This document shows, in pieces, positions 8,910-16,873 of a stretch of DNA of 64,000 nt (positions within the stretch are counted from its first letter, which is position 1; the number at the start of each line of letters is the position of its first letter). Source of the DNA: Halalkalicoccus paucihalophilus (GTDB taxonomy: Archaea > Halobacteriota > Halobacteria > Halobacteriales > Halalkalicoccaceae); NCBI RefSeq assembly GCF_001593955.1, contig NZ_LTAZ01000013.1, positions 310,001-374,000 of the forward strand, written 5' to 3'. A program made the translations under genes and the position numbers. The notes beneath the pieces are model-generated. The model was given only the letters and a program-made list of their open reading frames with translations. It did not search any database and had not been told where the DNA came from.

Positions 8910-9816
8910 TGGTTTCAGATTGGATGTGGTTGCTTCTACGGGGTAGGTGCTAATTACTGTAGGTCCGTTGTTCTGCTTCGGGGGTGACAGTGACACTGAA
9001 TCGTTACTCACTCATGGATGAGACAAGTGGAGCATAACGACGTAACCGGATTTCATGTCCTAATCTGCTAACCCCTACATAGAGTGGGTTTGTCGCTGAG
9101 GAATTCGAAACCAGCACCACGGAGAAAACCACACCACAGCTCTCCTAAGAGATTGAGACGATCGTCCGCCCACTCCGGGGAGCAATTGATGACGATGATC
9201 TGATTGAGAAACCTCTCCGTAATCGGTCCCGCGTCCTTCGCGAAGACGGTTCCGTCGAGCGGAGTGACCCGAGCCATTCACACAGCAGGTCTTCATTGAG
9301 CCGCTTTTTGATGCGCTGAACTAGTTACCACTCTCGCTCAAACAGTCAAAACACGGACTCGGTCGTGATCCACGCGTCGTTATGGTACGGCGCTGCGGGT
9401 TATCTCGTCCTTGAGGTCGAGATACGCGTTACGCCTGGTTATGTTTGGCTTCCCCAACAGAGACACTTCGGTGAGGTTAAAATGAAAGGCTGTTGGGGAA
9501 ATCAGAGTTACTTAGACGTTGTAGACGACCTGGGGTTTCGGATCGTCGACGAGGAAGGCTGCTTCGCTTATTCACTTGACGAACGCTGCAGGGACCTCGG
9601 ACATCCACTCGATTACTGATCTCATCGTCCGCGTTGGGCGTTCAGCTTCCACTACATTACCTTCTTGAGCCGTTCTGGTGTTGTCCATTCAACAAGGGCT
9701 CGTCTGAAACATTCACAGTTCGACGAACATCAGCACGTCAATAAGAACGCTTCAACCCAACTAGAGTAGAGTTCGTCTGAAAGCATCTACCGTCTGTGGA
9801 GCCAGTTTGGCTGTCG
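8910..9816. other. Region without a supportable gene
   Basis: Only short frames occur here: a 69-codon frame on the minus strand (9068-9277) and an 84-codon frame on the plus strand (9365-9619). Neither has a recognisable motif, a neighbour relation or a convincing start. The stretch may be eroded mobile DNA. Confidence 0.4.
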
Positions 9817-10002
9817 TCACTTCTGGTTTCGGTCTCTGTCGTCGGTGTTCGAGTCTTCATTAACCTTTTCCTGAATTTTATGAATACGATCCTTGGCCTG
9901 CTTTTTGTCCATACTGGTACGTTTGCCGACTTGCTCGGCCACCTTGTCTTCGTGGCCCTCTACGAGACCAATGAGTCGACGGAGTTTGTCTTTCACGCTC
10001 AT
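9817..10002 (-). CDS. 61-aa highly charged small protein
   Basis: The protein is rich in Lys, Asp and Glu and is predicted to be mostly helical (DKLRRLIGLVEGHEDKVAEQVGKR, split by short loops, then KKQAKDRIHKIQEKVNED). Composition and the ATG support a real small cytosolic protein. It lies 41 nt downstream of the winged-helix gene on the same strand and may be co-transcribed. I do not recognise the family; an antitoxin-like or CsbD-like stress protein would fit, but neither is shown. Confidence 0.6.
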   Translation of the reverse strand: MSVKDKLRRLIGLVEGHEDKVAEQVGKRTSMDKKQAKDRIHKIQEKVNEDSNTDDRDRNQK

Positions 10003-10043
10003 GTCACCCCTATCTTCGGCTCGCGTGTCCGAAAAGGTGGTGC

Positions 10044-10595
10044 CTAGGTCGCGGAATCACTGGCTAAGGCCCGCTCGAGAAGTGTGATCCGTCGACGTGT
10101 TGTCTTCCACGTTGAGAGTGTTTCCCATACCGATTCGATCGACCGGTCAATATTGGCTGCATGCGCCGAGATCGATACTGCTTCCGGCGATTCGGCATCG
10201 AATTTCTCTCTATAGGTCCGGTCGTGTTCCGTTTCGGTCTGTAGAAAGCCGAGTAGATCGTCGGTAGTGTACTGCTCGCGGAGGTGGTGTACCTGTCGCC
10301 AAGTCAGATACTCTTGGTTCCGTTCGTAGGTGACTGGCGAGTCAGTAATGCGGGTAACGATGCCCATCCGTTCGAACCAGTCCAGGTACTCCTTGGCAGC
10401 ATCGCGTCCGTGGTCGGCACGATCAGCAACCTCGTCGATGGTTGCCGGACTCTCTAACTCGAGAACGGTATCGAGGAAGTCATCGCGTGTTCGGTTGCCA
10501 CGTACGAGTTTCTCAGGGCTCACCAAGGCGTCGAAATCAGGAGCGGTGGCACGCTCGTCGTCGGTGGCTTTCAGGTCTTGGCGTGGCTCCTTCAT
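10044..10595 (-). CDS. Winged-helix regulator-like protein (haloarchaeal)
   Basis: A 183-aa soluble protein with a central winged-helix domain. TRDDFLDTVLELESPATIDEVADRAD forms the first helices (read in two parts), followed by a recognition helix (HGRDAAKEYLDWFERMGIV) and a wing (TRITDSPVTYERN). The C-terminal half is helical and rich in aromatic and basic residues. Haloarchaea carry many paralogues of this TrmB/HTH-like type (similar to DUF7342) as stand-alone regulators. It probably binds DNA; the target is unknown. Confidence 0.7.
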   Translation of the reverse strand: MKEPRQDLKATDDERATAPDFDALVSPEKLVRGNRTRDDFLDTVLELESPATIDEVADRADHGRDAAKEYLDWFERMGIVTRITDSPVTYERNQEYLTWRQVHHLREQYTTDDLLGFLQTETEHDRTYREKFDAESPEAVSISAHAANIDRSIESVWETLSTWKTTRRRITLLERALASDSAT

Positions 10596-10729
10596 AGATG
10601 GCTCTAAGAGGGGAGTCGGAATAAGTCTTTGTCTATACGGGATATTCCCAATTGCAGGGTATAGGGTAGGAAACGTTCTGTGTAAAGGAGACGGACAGGT
10701 GTTGCAGTCATGATCAGGAATAGTATGCT

Positions 10730-10867
10730 ATGATGAAAACTCGACTCAAAAGCATCGTCCCGATGTTCGGTGGTGGGACATACTACGTTACGACGCTGAA
10801 TTTCCTCCTCAATTTTATCAACAGCCACCAACCAACAACTGATGAGCTCATCGAATGGCATCGATGC
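10730..10867 (+). pseudogene. Relic of a haloarchaeal wHTH restriction-type gene, copy 1
   Basis: The frame reads RLKSIVPMFGGGTYYVTTLN followed by TTDELIEWHR, then diverges. A second copy at 14593-14766 preserves the same text. The pattern (VTTLN...F..SHQPTTDELIEWHR) resembles the N-terminal winged-helix part of the broken endonuclease at 14761-16456 (residues around TAYINILER and STYDELLEWF). It is therefore read as an isolated N-terminal fragment. Beyond residue 46 the reading frame overlaps the tail of the ZIP gene and is probably not genuine. Confidence 0.45.
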
Positions 10868-10942
10868 ACGGACTTTGTGGTTGGCGTTGAGTGTCACCAA
10901 CCGGCTCGGGGAAAGCTCCTAATAGAGTCACTAGTACTCTCG

Positions 10943-11803
10943 TCAGGCAACGATGAGCCACGCAAAGAACACTACTAGTCCACCAATAGCGGTACTGGCG
11001 ACAGCATGTATACGCATTCGATCGAGTATTGCATGCGCGTCACCCTTGTAGGCGAGTGACTCATGGACTTCACTGCCGAGTTCACATTCCGGTAAGAAGT
11101 CCATTGCGACATGGAGAAAGACGCCAGTAGCGAAGCCAAAGACAACGCCACGAATCGAAGCGGAAGTAGGAAGCGCAAGAAACGAGGTGACCATTGCAGC
11201 GACCCCAACCCCCGCCGCCGGGAGGAGGATTGCCCACCAGTCGCCGTCCTGTTGGCTATAGCGATGTACTGCCGCATATCCCGCCGGTCCCTTATGCGAA
11301 ACAATAGCGAGCCCCAGCAACGGCCCTAGTCTTGGCATGTTGCCATAGATGATGCCGATAATGGCACCGGCTGCAAGAGCGTGGACCGTCAATTCTGCGA
11401 GCGTGCGGTCCAGCGGGATGTCTATGTGTGCGAGTCGATGGCCAAGTGTGTGAGCGCCGAACCCAGCGAACAGGCCGAGGGCAACACCGAATCCTCCATA
11501 GGTCGCATGCTGGTTCATTGCCTGCGGGAGCAAAAAGACGGCAGCGCTTGTTATCATTGCTCCACTTGCGAGGCCATATCCCCATACGAGCGCACTCGCG
11601 TTCCCGTGGGGGGCACGCTCACCGAGCCAGCCGGCGACTGCCATGCCTAAAAAGGCGATCCAGGCGATCCCCAATAGCTTCTGGTGTCCCCCTCCCCACG
11701 CGAGTCCAGAGGTAGCGATGAGCACAATGGTACTCACTCCGCCGACTAGGGTAACTTCTCTCTGGTCCCCGAGCAGTGAGGAACTACCAGTTTCGCTCAG
11801 CAT
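10943..11803 (-). CDS. ZIP family metal transporter
   Basis: A membrane protein of 286 aa from ATG 11803 (295 aa from ATG 11830) with about eight hydrophobic segments. ZIP-like features are the HALAAGAIIG segment in the fourth span, SHKGPAGYAAVHRY in the fifth and FLHVAMDFLPE near the end; these His/Asp/Glu residues line the metal path in ZIP proteins. It probably imports or exports zinc or another divalent cation across the cell membrane. ATG 11803 has a TATA-like stretch about 27 nt upstream. A perfect 10-nt inverted repeat at 11936-11961 lies before the promoter and could be a metal-responsive operator (inference). Confidence 0.8.
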   Translation of the reverse strand: MLSETGSSSLLGDQREVTLVGGVSTIVLIATSGLAWGGGHQKLLGIAWIAFLGMAVAGWLGERAPHGNASALVWGYGLASGAMITSAAVFLLPQAMNQHATYGGFGVALGLFAGFGAHTLGHRLAHIDIPLDRTLAELTVHALAAGAIIGIIYGNMPRLGPLLGLAIVSHKGPAGYAAVHRYSQQDGDWWAILLPAAGVGVAAMVTSFLALPTSASIRGVVFGFATGVFLHVAMDFLPECELGSEVHESLAYKGDAHAILDRMRIHAVASTAIGGLVVFFAWLIVA

Positions 11804-11935
11804 ATTATTAATACAGAGATGGAGATTCATAAGAGCGCTGGTCTATGGGCCACCTTACTGGATCCGGGCCAACGACCACCTTCCCTCGGAGTAACAGTGG
11901 CGGCCCACGACGTAGCGTACAATAACCCATTCTGA

Positions 11936-11961
11936 AATAGCCTATTTCCAGATAGGCTATT
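11936..11961. promoter_or_regulatory. Inverted repeat between the ZIP and lipoprotein genes
   Basis: AATAGCCTAT (11936-11945) and ATAGGCTATT (11952-11961) form perfect 10-nt arms around TTCCAG. The dyad lies between two divergent genes, about 130 nt from each start. Its size suits a dimeric repressor such as a DtxR/MntR-type metal regulator; no regulator gene is adjacent. Confidence 0.5.
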
Positions 11962-12091
11962 CGGAAGATGACAGCCAGTCCACTCTCCTCGATATCCGAA
12001 CTGAGTCGTTTGCTGACACTTGTTTTCGATCTGCAAAGGTTAAGATCGTATAGCGCGATATCTCAGTCATATCACATGGAGTGAGGCCAAC

Positions 12092-13444
12092 ATGACCGTA
12101 CAACGCCAACAGCTACAGAACCACACGATAATCACCCTACTGGTCTGCGTCTCCGTCATCATGGCCGGCTGCGCCGGCTTCGGGGCCGGCGAGCCAGCAG
12201 ACGACACCGGTACCGACTCGCCAGACCAAAGCGACGACCTCGAAGACGAACAGGACAGTGCGGAGGGCACCAACAGCAGTGCCGACACTGACAGTGAGGC
12301 CGAACACGAAACCTCAGACAGCGATTCTGCGTCAGAATCTGCGTCGGAATCCACATCTGAGTCCTCATCTGAGTCCAGTTCTAACTCCGACACAGACGCC
12401 TCAACGAGTTCGGCAAGCAACCCCTGTGGAGACTCATCAGAGACAGATCCCTGCGATAGCGGATCGCCCGACGACTCTAGTGGATCTGCCGATGAGAACA
12501 CCAGTACCGATGAATCGTCGTCCAACGACAGTGATTCGACCGACGATAACGACTCGACTGACAACACGGGCGACGATGATGATAGTGACGACAGCGACGA
12601 TACAGACGACAGTGAGGGCGGAGAGGAGCCTCTGCCACCAAGCTACACCTACACCGTGACCGTTGAGGTAGTCGACGCGGACGGAAACCCGATCGCGGAC
12701 GAACCCGTGACCGCAACGGTCAACGGCGAGACGACTGAGTACCTAACTGGCGAGGACGGGACGGTCAACGTCACTACCGAATCGACCATCGCGAAAGCCG
12801 TCGAGTACGAGATCACCGTTCGCGACGACACGCGCGGCCTTCCGGTGAACCAATCGGTACAGACCGAGCGCTTCGTGATCGGTGCGCAAGAGGAGCCCGA
12901 ACCGGAGCCTGAGACGTACGACTTCACGGTCTACACTCAAGAAGACATCCCGGTCACCGTCAGGAACGACGATACGCGCGAGGAATGGACCAAGAACGCC
13001 ACCAACGGCTCGGTAACGTTCGAACTCGCCCCGGGCATGTATACCATCCATGCCGATGAACACGCCTCGGTTCTGATGCCGACCGACGTTCCCGGATACA
13101 CGGAGATCGAACTTCAGGGCGAATACGACGAGTTCACAGTGAACGTCGTCGACGCTGAGACCGGCGATCCCATTGAGGGCGCGGAGATCAGCGGTGTCTG
13201 CGATTGGTACTTCTCGAGTGGCGACGCGTACATCACTGGTGAGTCGAACGCCGATGGCGTGATCGAGACCAGCGTGATTTCGCCGAGTGTGTGCTACGAT
13301 GTCCTCGTCGAGGCCGATGAATACGAGTCGACTACGATTTCCGTCATCAACATCCCAGACGATGATGGAATGACAATCGAACTCGACGCAGCTTCGGATG
13401 AATCGGGAGACGAGGAGGAGCAGACGAACGCTTTGGTCGCCTGA
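12092..13444 (+). CDS. Secreted lipoprotein with Ser/Asp-rich stalk and two beta-sandwich-like domains
   Basis: A 450-aa protein with an N-terminal hydrophobic signal (TIITLLVCVSVIMAGC) and a lipobox ending at Cys28, so it should be lipid-anchored outside the cell. Residues 33-180 form a long linker of Ser, Asp, Glu and Thr that includes two cysteine pairs (NPCGDSSETDPCDS). After PLPPSYTYTVTVEVVDADGNPI come domains resembling carboxypeptidase-regulatory/Ig-like folds (YDFTVYTQEDIPVTVRN; FTVNVVDAETGDPIEGAEI). It probably acts as a surface stalk or binding protein; no catalytic motif is visible. Extreme acidity fits a halophile surface protein. Confidence 0.8.
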   Translation: MTVQRQQLQNHTIITLLVCVSVIMAGCAGFGAGEPADDTGTDSPDQSDDLEDEQDSAEGTNSSADTDSEAEHETSDSDSASESASESTSESSSESSSNSDTDASTSSASNPCGDSSETDPCDSGSPDDSSGSADENTSTDESSSNDSDSTDDNDSTDNTGDDDDSDDSDDTDDSEGGEEPLPPSYTYTVTVEVVDADGNPIADEPVTATVNGETTEYLTGEDGTVNVTTESTIAKAVEYEITVRDDTRGLPVNQSVQTERFVIGAQEEPEPEPETYDFTVYTQEDIPVTVRNDDTREEWTKNATNGSVTFELAPGMYTIHADEHASVLMPTDVPGYTEIELQGEYDEFTVNVVDAETGDPIEGAEISGVCDWYFSSGDAYITGESNADGVIETSVISPSVCYDVLVEADEYESTTISVINIPDDDGMTIELDAASDESGDEEEQTNALVA

Positions 13445-13825
13445 TCTCGACTGGAGTAGCTAGTATTCCGCTTTTTGCGCGACCGCCACCGGATTAGTAA
13501 ACTCTTCGAGAAATCGCTCTACTGAAACTATAGTCGAATGACCGTGATCGAGTCAATCCAATAGTCAACGATGATCGCCACTAAACAATCACTCATCTAT
13601 GGCTGATACACCACCGGTCGTCACTCGAAGCAATCATACCGTCAGATGGGAAGGTGAGCCTTCGATGGATGAACGACAAAATGAATCGAGAACGCCTCAC
13701 TAACAGTTGATGTTAGCCCTAATAGGTAGGCCAATCGAGTGTGCATTTGTGAGGAACTCCGAAAACTGGAATCAACATAACACCACCACTGAGCGCTGTC
13801 TTGAGCTTCGGCCACTGGGTAGATC
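13445..13825. other. Region without a supportable gene
   Basis: Only very short frames are present, for example a 34-codon ATG frame at 13599. Just before 13826 another reading frame (GHWVDLARIRDQ) looks coding-like and may be the detached 5' end of the following HEPN-type gene. Confidence 0.35.
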
Positions 13826-14410
13826 TTGCAAGAATTAGGGACCAGTGAGAACCTTTCAGATCGTCGAGTGGGAATTGCCGTTGAAGACACTAATCCAATC
13901 GTTGAGACCGATGAGGATCTCATTGTCCTTTTCGATCTATTGAGCGAAGATCCGTATGTTCTCGTTCAATCATCAGAGGATGCTTCTTTCGAGATTTTAA
14001 CGAACTATGACCTCCTCCATTATTTACGCGAGTCTATTGAGCCCTTTCTACTGATCGAGGACATTGAACGGTCAATTCGTATGCTTATCCAAGACGCGCT
14101 TTCTGATCATTTAGAAGAAGAACTACATAATTTCTTCAATGACAAAGATATTAGGACACCTGATGGAATCGATGAGTGTAGTTTCGGGCATTATATCCAA
14201 TTTATTCCTCCGAATTGGTCTCGATTTGAGGAGTATTTTCAGGAAACTGAGAACGACGGTGATTTCGTTCGTCGTCTTCTCAAGGAGGTCGGTCGTATCC
14301 GAAACGAAATTTTCCATTTTCGATCCGATTCTTATGACTCTACGTTAGAGGAAGAATTAATCAAATTTGCTCATGGCTATTTCCAGAAGCGAACTCAGAT
14401 AGTGAGGTGA
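13826..14410 (+). CDS. CBS-like / HEPN-type protein, probably 5'-truncated
   Basis: The 194-aa frame opens with a TTG directly after an in-frame stop, so its true 5' end is doubtful. Residues 25-68 (NPIVETDEDLIVLFDLLSED...TNYDLLHYL) look like part of a CBS domain. The C-terminal half is helical and ends with RIRNEIFHFR (about 164-173), which contains the R-x4-H motif of HEPN ribonuclease domains. CBS-HEPN proteins of this kind are linked to defence and toxin functions, and this gene sits at the edge of a defence island. It could be functional, or a remnant. Confidence 0.5.
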   Translation: MQELGTSENLSDRRVGIAVEDTNPIVETDEDLIVLFDLLSEDPYVLVQSSEDASFEILTNYDLLHYLRESIEPFLLIEDIERSIRMLIQDALSDHLEEELHNFFNDKDIRTPDGIDECSFGHYIQFIPPNWSRFEEYFQETENDGDFVRRLLKEVGRIRNEIFHFRSDSYDSTLEEELIKFAHGYFQKRTQIVR

Positions 14411-14592
14411 TTTTGAATGCGGATACTGGGCGGATCGAGTCAATTCCTGAGGGATCGTTTGTGAGCGATGGTATATCCTAGTATCCTCTCTACGATCAAA
14501 CCTTCAAATTCGAGGACTACCAGCTTTACGCATAACGCGTCTGCTTTCGAACGGCTTGATGGTGTTGCAGTGACGATCATGAAGGGTATGCC

Positions 14593-14766
14593 ATGACGGA
14601 AACTCGACTCAAAAGCATTGTTCCAATGTTCGGTGGTGGGACACACTACGTTACGACACTAAATTCGCTACTCAATTTCGCTGATAGCCACTAGCCAGCG
14701 ACTGACGAACTCATTGAATGGCATCGCGAGACCTTCACAAACGTCTCGAGTCGGAATTGCTTATAA
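14593..14766 (+). pseudogene. Relic of a haloarchaeal wHTH restriction-type gene, copy 2
   Basis: This is the second copy of the 10730 fragment: MTETRLKSIVPMFGGGTHYV, then LNSLLNFADSH, an in-frame TAG, PATDELIEWHRETFTNVSSRN and a TAA. About 46 codons can be aligned with copy 1. The TAG replaces the Gln codon seen in copy 1, consistent with a CAA/CAG to TAG change. It ends against the tail of the opposite-strand EVE-HNH pseudogene. Confidence 0.5.
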
Positions 14767-16456
14767 TTGTCGCCTGGCTGCTATATAGTCTGGATGGGGT
14801 ATTTGACTATTAGGTCGGCGTATCTGCTGTCCATCCAGCTGCTCGAATTCGTGGTATTCCTCGCGATCCGGGTTGATGAAGACGCTGACCGTATAGTCGG
14901 TTGTGATCTCGATCCAGCCCGTATCGAATGCCCAATGGTGTAATCGACAGAGTGCGATGCCATTTCGAACATCGTCACGACCGTTCTCACTTCGTGAGTA
15001 GATGTGTGCGGCTTCGACCTCCGGTGTTCCATCCGGTGAGTGACGACTTGCACCACAGACAGCGCAGGTTTCATCGTAAGCCTCAACAACGAGTTCACGA
15101 AAGGCTCGGTCGCGTGTTCGTTGGCGGATTGTCGTGTAGTCGGCTGTGTTTTCTGTGAGCTGTGGTTCGGACTCAAGGGCGGCTTCAAGCGCGGATTTTT
15201 CGCGCTCTATTTGGGTTCTATCGGCATCGAACAGTGCTGTTTCGAGTGAGCCATACTCTGTGAGTACTCGCTGGACGCGATCGTCCCGGACACGTTCGAA
15301 GCCATTGACCACCTGGCGGCCGTCATATTCGAGGATATCCCAGACGTGCTCGATACTCGGTGCAGTGTCCTCGTAGTTCTCGATGGTGAAAATGAAGCTA
15401 CTTTCAGGGTTGTCCCAGAGCCACTCGCCGACCGTGGAACTCTCAAATATGCGTCCAACGCTGCCTGTCGCGATGAACTCACCGCTATGATAGAACAGGA
15501 TCCAGTCGCCCGATTCGAGGCGGTCCATATGAGCTTGTTTCTTCGGTGAATCGGTCTCGGTGGTACCCCAGACTCGCAATGAATCGTAGCCTGCGAGTTG
15601 CTCTGGGACATCGTCCGTATTGAGCGTGATTGGTGTGTTGACGGTTCGGTTGAACTGTGGACGCCATGATTCGCTAACGGGGATCAGATAGAGAGCGGGC
15701 ATTGCTGGTTTGTCTAGATACTGACGACCCTTACGAGTTATCCGGTACTGCGAGTCTTGGAACGTAACGGCGCCAAGGCTTCGCAACCAGTTCAGACGGA
15801 ACTTCGTTTGGTGAGGTTTCTCCTATTGTAGTTCGTTGAATGTCTCAAGGATCGCCTCATTGAGTTCATCGGCTGATTTGGGGCCGCTGAAGAGTTCTCG
15901 GAGGAGAAACTCGATACCGATCAACTGATGGTTCAATACTTGGTAGACAACCGCCTCGTCTTGAGTTTCGAGATAGGCGTGTCCGCTTTCAGCCACTTGG
16001 TAGTGCCCGTCGGTACGATCAATGAAGCCGAGTTTCTTTACTAGCGAGATGTCGCGTTTGACGTATGCTTCTCCAGAAAGGTTGAACGTGGTAAAAACCA
16101 CTCAAGCAGTTCGTCGTAGGTCGACTTGTTTGATTCGATATAGAGCAGCATTCGCTCTAGTATGTTGATGTAGGCTGTAACGCCACCAGGAAGTGAATAT
16201 ACCGCGTTGCTTTGGCCGTCACTGTGTTTCATCTCAAAGACGAACACGTCTCGTCCGTTGTGTTCTTCGATTTGGTAGTCATGGACAGCGACGGGTCCTT
16301 GGTACTCCCAGCCCTGGTCAGTCGCGTCCTTATAGAAGAAGTAGATAGGGACCGATGTCTCTACGGCCAGTGAGTTGTTCCCCAGCGATGAAGCGCTTTG
16401 ATCGCCTGATAGGCCTTCACCGATGTACTTGGACTGGCCTTGGCGTACGTTGCCAT
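14761..16456 (-). pseudogene. Broken modified-DNA endonuclease (winged helix + EVE-like + HNH)
   Basis: Read with corrections this is one long gene. The 5' part (16456-16090) holds segments such as GQSKYIGEGLSGDQS and VAVHDYQIEEHNGRDVFVFE, then a winged helix (YDELLEWF). A frameshift near an A-tract at about 16091-16095 leads to VKRDISLVKKLGFIDRTDGH. A TAG at about 15820 interrupts NELQ-EKPHQTKFRLNWL, where Trp is expected. The 3' part (15786-14761) carries an EVE/PUA-like domain (ESGDWILFYHSGEFIATGSV) and a C-terminal HNH nuclease (CAVCGASRH...EAAHIYSR...LCRLHHWAFD). EVE-HNH proteins are thought to cut DNA bearing modified bases. At least two lesions suggest it is inactive unless the 341-aa 3' piece is expressed alone. 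Confidence 0.7.
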
Positions 16457-16570
16457 CTATAGCCCATTCCCTTTTGCGAAGAGGAGTTTATAGCGTTGAT
16501 CGGCGTTGTCTCTGCGAATGCTGACCCCCGTAATCTGATAGCCAAACCCTGTACTGAAGATCGTCTCGAT
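16457..16570 (-). pseudogene. 3' fragment of an unknown gene upstream of the EVE-HNH relic
   Basis: A minus-strand frame of 37 codons reads FGYQITGVSIRRDNADQRY then KLLFAKGNGL and a TAG. Its composition is protein-like, and the stop sits next to the ATG of the following relic, as in an operon. No start codon or upstream part remains. The family is not recognised. Confidence 0.3.
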
Positions 16571-16831
16571 TTAACTTTGATTGTAATAATCTCTGTAAGT
16601 AATCGTTCACGCTACCTTTAGGCGTGAATCAATAGTATACAAGATTGAGTATAGGTAACCGAAACTGTATCATGCTAATAACTAATGAAGTGATATGAGA
16701 GATAGAATATTTGAAGGAGATCGCGAGGTTTGAGGGTTTTCAACCTCCTCAATATATAGTTCTAACCCAAAATGAACTTAATCAACAGATATTATGGAAG
16801 TAATGGGGACGGCACAAGGGTTTAGCCAATT

Positions 16832-16839
16832 CTATATAA
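16832..16839 (+). promoter_or_regulatory. TATA box of the defence island (first drmE-like gene)
   Basis: CTATATAA lies 35 nt before the ATG at 16874 in an otherwise AT-rich leader with a G-run (16857-16861). No gene is seen between 16571 and this box. It is the most likely promoter for the first DISARM-like gene. Confidence 0.55.
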
Positions 16840-16873
16840 ATGGGGCTCAACATCCCAGGGGGTCCTACGGTAA

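Noticed and set aside
9068-9619. Short frames of 69 and 84 codons on opposite strands
   Set aside because: No recognisable motif, weak starts and no neighbours; kept only as a gene-poor region.
11827-12036. 69-codon minus frame before the lipoprotein gene
   Set aside because: Composition is not protein-like and it covers the probable promoter and dyad of the ZIP gene.
15820-15825. TAG as a recoded (pyrrolysine-like) codon
   Set aside because: Frameshifts in the same gene and the lack of any pyrrolysine genes here favour a plain nonsense mutation.
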